Assembly: GCF_022539315.1 (NCBI RefSeq)
Contig: NC_066313.1
Location: forward strand, 32,897,059 to 32,961,058
Direction of reading: 5' to 3'
Source: Serinus canaria
Lineage: Eukaryota > Chordata > Aves > Passeriformes > Fringillidae
DNA: 64,000 nucleotides
The notes under the pieces were generated by a model. That model did not search any database, was not told the DNA's origin, and worked only from the letters and a program-made list of their open reading frames with translations. The translations under genes were made by a program, and so were the position numbers. Positions 55,220 through 64,000 of this stretch are shown piece after piece. Numbering within the stretch: position 1 is the first letter of the stretch; every line of letters begins with the position of its first letter.

Positions 55220-55480
55220 AGATTACTCTTGTGAATAAAACCTGAGTTTGAGACTGAAACAAAGGTGATTAAATTCCTGGGGTTTTCCTTTAGTGGAGGA
55301 AAACCTTTTATTCCTTTTCTTGACTGTAGGTGCAATGCATAGTACAGGTTTGCATCACTTCATGACCCATATCTCTGCTTAAAAAACAGCAATAATTATC
55401 AGCCACTTTAGACCTCATTCATCTTCATAAAAAATTCCCTTTTTTGAGAGACTTCTTGAACTTTCAAAAATCAGAGATGC

Positions 55481-55798
55481 ACAGAATCACAGGACATCTC
55501 AAGTTGGAAGGGACACATAAGGATAATTGAGTCCAACTCCCTGCTTACTTCGGGACTTCTACTGAAACAAACCGTGTAAGTGTCCAGATGCTCCTTGAGC
55601 TCTGTCAAGTGTGGTGCCACAACCATTTCACTAGGAAGCCTCTTCCAGGGATGGACCACACTCTGAGCGGAAAATCTTTTCCTCATGTCTAGTCTGACAT
55701 TCCCCAGAGCAGCTTCATTCCTTTTCCTCATGTCCTGTTGCTGGTCACCAGGCAGGGGTGATCAGCACCCTCTCCAGTGCCCTCCTCAAGGAAGTACT
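55481..55798 (-). mobile_element. CR1 LINE, 3' part with ORF2 C-terminal remnant
   Basis: The + strand starts ACAGAATCACAGGACATCTC and CAAGTTGGAAGGGACAC, the antisense CR1 tail. The minus strand encodes residues such as MRKRNEAALGNVRLDMRKRF and PWKRLPSEMV, a recognisable ORF2 C-terminus. The truncated 5' end falls near 55798. The third CR1 piece in 1.2 kb, opposite in orientation to its two neighbours. Confidence 0.92.
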
Positions 55799-58700
55799 AG
55801 TGGATATTTTTACGTACTACTCTCCCTAAAATTCCCTGGCCTGTAGAACTAGTGTAAGAACCATCAGATTGCACAACTCAGCTTTTAGAAGACATTTGGG
55901 TCAGTGCACTGTCGCCTCCTCTTGCAAAATAAAGTTGTAGATATGGCATAAGTTTATATGTAGTAAATAATATAAATTATATCATTTGATGGAATTTTAA
56001 GAATAATTTTATAATTTAATTATTTAGATAAATGGGATTATAATAACCTTGGAACTAAATGGAGATTTTTTTTTTCTCTGAATGCTTCATGCCATGTTTC
56101 TCTGAAGATAGGAGTTTCCAGTCAGGGATAGACAGAGAATATAAACCCCTGAAAGTAGCAGTTATTCCCACTGAGTTGAAGGAGAATTTCTATCAACATG
56201 TTGATCTTTTAAGACTTCTGATGCATGAAAACTTCTTCTTCTCTCTCATTAATGTTGGTTGTCCATGGGCAAACATCTACTTTTTAATAAAGAAGCTCTG
56301 AATTTGGACTTTTCTTCTCTGGAAGAGAATTCCAGTATTTATGGCTCAGTGCCTTTTTTTTTTTTTTGTTTTATTTACATTTGTGTCAGAGGAAAAAAAA
56401 AACAGTGTTTCATTTGCCTACATAAAGCAAAGAACTTCAATATAATATTCAGTAGTTACTTTTGGCTTATCAATCATAACAGAACCTCTGGCTTCTAAAA
56501 GGCAACACATATAAAACATTCCTCATTCTGTGAGAGTAAGAGTGATCAGCTTATGGAACTAGAAGTGCAGTTCAGTGGCAGAACTTTACTGGGGGAAGAA
56601 AACTACTAAAAGAATGATGCAAAGCTTTCAATTATGATCAAGTTTAAAAGAGCACAGATTCACAAAATATTAATACACTTTTAGCAATCATCAATCAAAA
56701 CTATTTTGAGTCAAGAATCACTCTTGCTGATTAAAGTTTTTTGCAGTCTAAATTTGATTTTATGGTAGAGATAGCTTTCTCAAAAAGCTTTCTTGCTCTG
56801 CAGGAATGAGAGGGTCAGATGAGTTCCTTATGTATTGCTATCAAAAAGACACTTTTCCTTATTGAAAAGACAAGTTTGTAGGATCTAAAAAAGTAAATAA
56901 AACAATCTTGCATTGAACAAAAATCCAAATCTTACATTTTATACCAATCACTTGGTCACAGGAATCTTACTGAACCTGTGATAATAAAGTCAGTTATTGC
57001 ATATGTGATGGAAAATGAATGAGTTAATTCACAGGACTGTGAGATAGATTTGGATGGTCTTGAGCTTGACTTTCAAGGGTTAATGTTGTACTAGAGGTTA
57101 TTTTTGTATTTAGGCCTGAGCTGTACTCGAGAGGATAGAGGGTTGATACGAGGGCTGAGTCCAAGGGAAGAAGTTGGCTGTGCCTGGGAGGATGCACATT
57201 GCCCTGGTTAGCTGCCCAGACCTGTGGCTGTTTCCTTCATTCTTTCTTCTAGGAAACTGATTTCCAGTCTCTCCCCATTTGTTAATCTATCAATTGTTTT
57301 TCCTTAAGAGCATGGACATTTGTAAGGAGAACTTCAACAGGTTGAGAAAATCCGACCAATTGAGAGTTACCATTGGCAAATTAATCAGAAACAGCACTGT
57401 AGCCCCAGCTAGCTGAATATCATAGGTTAAAATGTTCTAAGGCTGTGCATTGATATTCTTTCATTAGTCAATGTATCTTTCCTTTTCTTTAATTACTAAC
57501 TGCTAGGAGATTTTGTGTTGTGAAACCGCAGCATTTTTCAGGCATGCTGTGTTGCTCTGCCATCACCCTGCCAGTTTTCCTCATTGGATTTCCCTCCCGC
57601 CCTCAGCTCTCAGAGTGATTTGGTGTGAGGAAAGGAATGCTATAAACGTGCTAATGGCAGGAGACAAGAAGCAAAATAACTTTCCTTTGGTCATCCAGTA
57701 AATCAGGGAGAAAGCTTGGAATAGAATAGTGATTCCTTCTCTCATGTTTTTGTGCCTTAAAGGCTTCAGTTAAATGTCTACCAGCAAAGGCTCTAAACAA
57801 ATTAGATTGGTATTCTTGTCAGTTGTCAACTAACCTGCTGTGAAGTGTCAAAGTTTATAAATTTAGGTAGCTATATGGAGCCAGAGAGGAACTCTGAAGA
57901 CCTTTTCTCATGGATATTTGTGGGGGGAAAATAAAAAAGATTGTGTTCTGATCAAAATTTTAAAATAAGTCTGTGTTTCACTAAAGTGAAACAGAGAGGA
58001 AAAATTGTGATTTCATGCTATTAATTCAAAGCTTGAAAACTGGAATTGAAAAACACTCAAGCCCAGATCTTTCCAGCAGCAGGCACACAGTTGTTGCCCA
58101 TTGATGTCCATTTGTAGCTCTAGATTGCTTGCTAAAAACTGAATTTAGAATGATGCTATGAGGCCTTTTCAGATTAACATGAAGAGCCCTTCCCAGGAGA
58201 GATCGTGTTCTTTACAAGCATGTCATGTGCCTCCAATACAGCTGGGGAACTGGCTTTATTCCACCATCCTTATATATCAGAACAGAAGTGTGTCTGCTTT
58301 GTGATTAGCTGCCTAAGTCCCTGTTAACTTCTGATCTTGTACTAAGCCTATCAGTACCAGGTCTGTGCGCCTTGCAATGGCACACGGCTTGTTCAGGATG
58401 TTGTTATAATTACGGTGCTGCCACAAAACACTGATTCATATCTGCACTGTTTACAGGCCTCTGACAATGCTATTAGTTCAGTACATAATTTAGCAGTAAG
58501 TTAATAAAGAGGCATTCACCCTATTAGGCAAAACATGTTTGCTTTGCAGACAGTCATAAATTAGATCATGAAATATTGACTGTTCACTCTGTCCTGGTTT
58601 GTGTTAGGAAATTTGATCTTATTAACTCTGTTTGTCTGTGTAGCTGTATCTTTTTTGAGCGACCATGGAATTGAAAAAAAAAAAATAATTACCACAGGCA

Positions 58701-59749
58701 ATCTACATGAAAAAGGCAGGTCACAAAATCCAAATCTGATTTTCATACGTTATTTTCAAAGTTCAACATGTCTTACCGTGGCTCACATTTTAAGTTAGCA
58801 ACTTATATGTCTTATCATCAATCGAATATTGGACCGTGTAATTTTGTTCTCTGCACCACTTCATTTTTGTTGGCTGAATCCTTCTTTCTCTCTTTTTCCT
58901 ATGTGAATTTTGCATTCTTTGTTCAGTATTGCAGATCTCCGGTGTGTCTCTGAATTGGTTTGTACTGTATTTTTTATCGTTATTTATATTATGCTTTTCC
59001 TATTTTGAAAATAAGGTGGTAGGCTGTAAAAATTCTTTTATGAGATACAAGGAAAGTAAAACCATGTTTTAACAGCTGAATTGTCAGGCAAAGAGAATAG
59101 AAATTTATGAGTAATAAAAGGTACCTGTCTGGATTGTGGTATTTGAAACTGGTGAATTTTAGGAACCTCTTTATAGACATTGGTGATGGACATTTTTATA
59201 GAAGTTTTCTTTTGTAACACAAAGCATCAGTACCTTCCCCTGTACATTTCTGAGCTATTTTTCCACTGCTTGTGACTAACACTTAAGGAAATTAACATGG
59301 TACTAGTACTTTAGCTTATGTAATGCCCATTGCACTACAAATTCCATGCCGTGGTACTGAACTGGTTAACAGGTCCCTCTCCAAAGAGTTCCTTCATTAC
59401 CCATCCTGCCTGAATTACAGTCGTCCCAGAGTGCTGCAGTAGCAGAGCAGCATCATGCAGCCAAATCCAAGTGATTATTTCATCAACATGTTTGCACTAA
59501 TACTGTAGTTACAAGTTTAAATAGCTCAGTCACAATTCATCTGGAAGAAGCTTTCTGTGGTTGCATACCTTAGAAATCATCAGCTTTCTGTAACTCTAAT
59601 ATTAGTCAAGGAAAAAATATTTCACATCTCTTCCTGTACTCAACAGGTGTAGCACTTTAGGGTGATATTGAATTTTTCATTTCTTTCAATGTCCATGAAA
59701 CCTGAAAATAATATTTTATATGAAAATATAAAGTGACTTGAGTGACCAT

Positions 59750-59762
59750 TAAAAAAAAAAAA
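59750..59762. repeat. Poly-A tract
   Basis: A run of about 13 A in AT-rich intron, with no associated element recognised. Confidence 0.85.
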
Positions 59763-60377
59763 GTTCCTTTTAGGCAGCAAAGATCTGATTTTAAATCTTA
59801 TAAGAAAAAGCTTGGTCAGCCTTTTGTTTCTGACAGCCAAAACCACAAGTACATGGTGAGACAGTTCATACTCTGTCAAAACCCCTGGCTGTGGTTTGCA
59901 TAAAGAATTTGGACTTTCAGACTTTAGCCAAGCCATACTTTCTGACAGTACATCATTGTTGTTACATTCCTTACTCCACTTTTACTGCAGCTGTTGGAGC
60001 AGGGGTTCCCCAGAATATGGGAGTTTCAGTGTCAAACTTGCAAGATGTAGGAAAACTTTGTTTCAATGTGCTGCTCATGTCGTGCCAGCCTGTGTGCTAC
60101 TCAAAACCACAGCAACACAAACAACAAGTTTGGTGTTTTCTCTGTGGAGCACCTTTTTGCAGCCCACTCCGAGTTGCAGCTATGTTGTATGCAACCTAAT
60201 GGTACTGATGCTCTGAAGCTGGTGGAGGTTCTTACTGAACTTGAACAACGTGTTTTCTCCTCCTCCATTCATTTGAAGGCTGCACCTATGTTGGGAATAG
60301 CTATTCCAATCACACCTAAGTAGGAGGGAGGGTTTTCTGCTTGTCGGTGCAAGCACAGTGCTGCTTGTTTTGTGCCC

Positions 60378-60555
60378 AACTTGCTGGGCCTGATCTTTGG
60401 TAACACTTTTCTTCTTTTGTGCTCAAGTTTCCCCATTTGTAAAATGGATACAGTGATCATTATCTTTGCCTCACGGGGGTTGTTGTGAAGCTAAAATGAG
60501 TTCATATTTGCAAAGCCCTTTGAGAGCCCCAGATGAAAAGTACTTGTAAAAATCC
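60378..60555 (+). mobile_element. Ancient MIR/CORE-SINE copy
   Basis: The best part, 60422-60548, reads CTCAAGTTTCCCCATTTGTA, AAATGGATACAGTGATCATT, GCCTCACGGGGGTTGTTGTG, AAAATGAGTTCATATTTGCA, AAGCCCTTTGAGAGCCCCAG and ATGAAAAG. These follow the amniote MIR order: CTCAGTTTCCCCATCTGTAA, AAATGGGGATAAT, CCTCACAGGG-TGTTGTG, AAATGAGTTAAT, TTTGTAAAGCGCTTTGAGA and GATGAAA. To the left, TGCTGGGCCTGATCTTTGGT weakly fits the CORE segment (GCTGTGTGACCTTGGG). MIR-class SINEs were active before the amniote radiation, so a copy still this readable in a bird is old and comparatively well preserved. Confidence 0.83.
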
Positions 60556-60599
60556 CTGAACCTGGGATTGCCTCCTGGGTTATCTGTTGTAACTGGTTT

Positions 60600-61320
60600 T
60601 CCTGCACAAACCTGAACGCGCTGCAGACTCTGCTGGTGTCAGCTGGCAGGATTTTAACTTGGATTGAGGAACAGCTGAGCAGTTCAGTGCCTTCAGCAGG
60701 CAAAGCACACCTTGGTCCCAGGTCGGCACCTCAGCTGTCCCCTGGCTGGACACGCCACAGCCTGGCCCTGAGCGCTGCCATTTCCTGGGCTCTGGGCCCC
60801 CTGGCACTGGGGACGGCCGGACTGGGGGCTCCGAGGGTAAGTCAGGGCTGCAGAGCCGCAGCTGTCCCTGCCCTCCACCACACCTACAGCGCCTGGCCTG
60901 CGGCACTTCCAGTACCTGCCAAGCAGCCCTGCAGCTGGGAGGAGTTTGGCTGCTTCCTGATGCCCTCATTCATCCTAGGCTTTACAGAGATTTGTTTTCT
61001 TTCCCTTTCCTTTATCCCAACACCTTCCTCTCACAACACCCCACAGCTACCTACACCTCCTTTTGCTTATCCTTCACCTCTCCACTGTTCCAGTCCGGCC
61101 TCAGTTGTTGACGGGCAGACATGACTCCTTGTCCTGTGAGCAGCAATTTTCCTTCTGGCCACCATTAGAGGCTGCCAGAGCCGCCCAGATCGAGCCGAGC
61201 CAGCAGCAGGGGCTGGATGTACTGGGAGTTCCAGCGCTCGGTTGCGAGTAGGAGTAGTTTCCGAAGGCAAGCATCGTTCATGGCAGTGGCAGGAGACGAG
61301 ACGCAGAGATACTGAGGATA
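60600..61320. promoter_or_regulatory. CpG-rich, GC-rich patch; candidate promoter or enhancer
   Basis: About 700 bp of GC-rich sequence stands out from the AT-rich intron. By hand count there are about 11 CpG in 60610-60905 and about 11 in 61110-61305, while most of the window has very few. A consensus-like splice donor, GAGG/GTAAGTC, lies at 60836/60837. The patch begins about 50 bp after the MIR copy. It may be an internal DLG2 promoter, an enhancer or a lncRNA start; DLG genes are known to use alternative first exons. No TATA box, initiator or recognised first-exon peptide supports a specific promoter call, and the open frame across it (60636-61124) starts at GTG, not ATG. Confidence 0.4.
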
Positions 61321-63681
61321 ACTTGGGAGTTAGAGAACGGACAGAGGAATGGAAAAATGTGGTAAGAGCAAAGGATATCAAAACTGAGGATTGAGCTGGA
61401 TGAGAAATATAGAGGGAGAAGAAATGCAGGGTGGGGGAATATTTTGGGAGAGGGGAATAGAAAAAGTAAACATTAGTTCCTATAGCTCTTGCAAGACATT
61501 AATAAAGAAAATTTGATACGAGTTTGAGCGCTTTTAAGAGAATGCTTATGGAGCCCCTACCAGTCCCTGCCTCCTGCCCACCCTTTGCATGCCCCCTCCC
61601 CTTCCTGCATTGTCCTGCCCATGCTTCCCTGTCTGTTTCCTCAGCCATCCCCTGGCTGCCATGAACTCGCCATGGAGCACAGACATTTAAACACAGCTGT
61701 GGGCTGGCTGGGGCTGATGGCTGGGCAGTGTCTGCAGGCGTTACCTGGTGGAGCTGCTGGCCTCAGTCTCCTTGTGCCTGTGTCTGTCCTGCACTGCTGA
61801 AAATCTTTTGCTTTTAGTAAAGTTGTGCTTCGTTTCCAGTAAGTTGAGGTGGGAATCAGATCTGCAAAGTGCAAAAATTTCTTCTATGTTTGGACAATTA
61901 TTTTGAATTGTCTTTTATACTTGTGTGTCTGGTTCATTTCCAACCCAGCAGCTTTACCTGGATGTATGTTTGTGTATTGGAGTCCCAAACTCTGTTTGAA
62001 GAGGATGCTAATTATGCAGAGGACATTTTAAAATGAATAATGTGGGAAGTGTAAGATCATAAACTCTCTGCAAAATTACCACAGGTGTGGCTTACCTAGC
62101 AAGAGAGTTAATTTGCCTTGAGTTATTCTGGCCAAGCAATAACTGAGAGCTTGATGGCACAGAAAATAATTTCATTATAAACGATTTAGAACATCTGTAC
62201 CTCCAAACTCATTATGCAATGACAGGGTATCATTCTGCTTTCAGGATGTGTGTGATAAAGGAAAATAAATGATGAAAGAAGAGGTCCTCCTGCTGTAGAT
62301 GTACTTAAACTTGAGTTTTATTCTAGAAGTTTATGCTGGAGTCTGTGTGCAAATTGAATGGGTGTCAGGTGCTCCTCCCCTCAAGCCCATATAGCTACAC
62401 CCTGTGAGATGAGCTACCATTAGTTAATAACAACTCCCCATGTTCAAAGTGTGCGTTAGGAGATGCAGCTCTTCTGGGAGGCATCAGACTGAGTGGGCTT
62501 TTGCTTCTCTCCTTGTGCTGCATGGGGCTTGTATGTGAAACGTTTTTAACCTCTCGGATTTTTAACAGCACTTATTTTTAGTTTTGTTGGCTCAGCCATC
62601 AAGTAGATATATGAGAAATTTTATCTGCACGGGTTGTTTTTTTGGGTTTTTTTTCCCATGGCAAGGATTTAAGGGATTACATTTGGAGCTGATTTAGAAT
62701 ATACTGACATTTTTAGCACCTGAATATTATTGCCCATCTTGCATTCTGCCTATATGAGTAGATTTGAAATAATATTAAGTCAATATTGTACCAAATTTCA
62801 AAATTAATATTGATTTAGAAATCAATAGTGGGACACTTTAATTATAATCATTTTCAGAAGAAATACTATTATTTGAAGCTGAAGTCTCTTAAATTATATG
62901 AATGCTCATTGCATGGTATTAGTTTTGACATTTTGGTAAGAAATTCATTCCTACAGCTAAAAGTTGCCTTGAATCTCTTTACCAAGGGATTTTTTTTTTT
63001 AAATCAATAATTTAAAATACAAATACTTTGTGCATTTGGCAGCAGTACATTTTTGAAAGTTTTCAGTGCATGTGTCAACATATTTAAATTGCACTGTTTC
63101 TTTATTTGGCTTGTAGTAATTTAAATAACCTATTTCTTAAGTGTCCGTTGCCCTTGTGATCATTTCTCAATAGAGTGTTGAGCTGCATCTCCACATAAAT
63201 TTTGGTATCTTCAAATTCCAGGTCTAAGAAGACTTAAGAGTATTATACTGAAGCTGAGCAAACATTTTTTGGTACAAAATTAGGTCCAAGTTGCTTTTAA
63301 GTGCCAAAGGAAAAGAGCAAATCAGGGCTGCCTTCATTCAAAAAAGTAGTGGCAAAAATCACCTTTGGGGGAACCTGCATTCACTGTCCTCTCTTTGGGG
63401 AATGTGAGGCTCCAGCTTCCAGAGGACTAGTGAGACCAGTAAATTGGAGGGGCTGTGAAATCAATGTGGTTTTTTGGTTTTATTCTCTCAAGGTTCTTTC
63501 ATTTTTTTAAAGACAAGTAAAGGTTACTTGGGCCAGAGCAACCTTGCAGTGAGTGTGGTGTTTTGCAGGCCAGGTAGAGGCTGTGGACCAGGGTCTCCTC
63601 TTTACGGATGCCCTGAGGACTGCTCAGCAGCAATCTTACACATGGACCTGCATACAGTGCTGTGGTTGTTGGAGTTCATCA

Positions 63682-64000
63682 CATAGAATCATTGAATGGT
63701 TTGGATTGGAAGGTCCAAAAATCCTCTAGTTCCAACCCCCCCTGCCATGGACAGGGACACCTTCACTAGACCAGGTTGCTCAGAGCTCCATCCAACCTGG
63801 CCTTGAACACTTCCAGCGGTGGGGCATCCTCAGCTTCTCTGGGCAACCTGCACCTCACTATCCTTAGAGTAAAAAGGTGTTTCCAAAGGGTCTTCTCAAT
63901 ATCTAATCTACCCTCTTTCTGTTTAAAGTCATTACCCCCTGGCCTGTTGCTATGTGCTCTTCTGAATTTCTGTAACGTATGTAAAGATTTCATCAAGTCA
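63682..64000 (-). mobile_element. CR1 LINE, 3' part running off the right edge
   Basis: The + strand starts CATAGAATCATTGAATGG, TTTGGATTGGAAGGTCC, CTAGTTCCAACCCCCCCTGC and continues through the standard antisense 3' region (GCCTTGAACACTTCCAGCGG, GGGGCATCCTCAGCTTCTCT). The minus-strand frame 63996-63766 ends LDGALSNLV, the typical end of CR1 ORF2, with a preceding EVFKAR segment. The frame is open from the window edge to its natural stop, so this copy is younger or better kept than the others; the 5' extent is outside the window. Confidence 0.94.

Noticed and set aside
58593..58640. TGTCCTGGTTTGTGTTAGG as the start of a second passerine LTR
   Set aside because: Only the first ~11 bases fit an LTR terminus. 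No matching internal blocks, opposite terminus or target duplication follow.
60636..61124. 162-codon open frame in the CpG-rich patch, candidate first exon
   Set aside because: The frame begins with GTG, not ATG, and its peptide is low-complexity Ala/Pro/Ser/Leu as expected from GC-rich non-coding DNA. No known DLG2 N-terminus is recognised. Only the donor at 60837 is kept as an observation.

Overview
The window looks like bird nuclear DNA, most likely from a songbird (passerine). Three things point there. There are many chicken-repeat-1 (CR1) LINE fragments in both orientations. There is a tRNA-Ile-derived SINE with a CR1-like tail, of the kind described from zebra finch as TguSINE1. There is also a solo endogenous-retrovirus LTR of a type I associate with passerines. 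The base composition is AT-rich and CpG-poor, and the only convincing protein-coding sequence lies in two short exons with proper splice sites.

Both exons are on the + strand and belong to one gene, which I identify as DLG2 (PSD-93/chapsyn-110, a synaptic MAGUK scaffold). The first (8588-8638) encodes the 17 residues leading into PDZ domain 1. The second (51892-52016) encodes the first half of PDZ1, including the GLGF carboxylate-binding loop. They are adjacent exons separated by an intron of about 43 kb. Everything before 8588 and after 52016 is also read as DLG2 intron, because DLG genes have further exons on both sides and none was found here.

Layout: 1-8587, upstream intron with two CR1 tails; 8588-8638, exon; 8639-51891, large intron with the SINE (about 12.8 kb), a CR1 copy (13.2-13.9 kb), a CR1 tail (17.6 kb), a CR1 copy lacking its 3' end (30.8-31.6 kb), an ancient SINE-like scrap (38.6 kb), a decayed CR1 (41.0 kb), the solo LTR with a 5-bp target duplication (43980-44637), and several microsatellites and short tandem duplications; 51892-52016, exon; 52017-64000, downstream intron with a cluster of three CR1 pieces (54.6-55.8 kb), an old MIR-type SINE (60.4-60.55 kb) next to a CpG-rich patch (60.6-61.3 kb), and a CR1 that runs off the right edge.

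The many 60-160-codon open frames elsewhere look like chance frames, often without an ATG, or decayed CR1 ORF2. I found no convincing new biological system. The items most worth a second look are the CpG-rich patch beside the MIR, a strong hairpin at 12380-12410, and the solo LTR. All family assignments come from memory of consensus sequences, not from an alignment.
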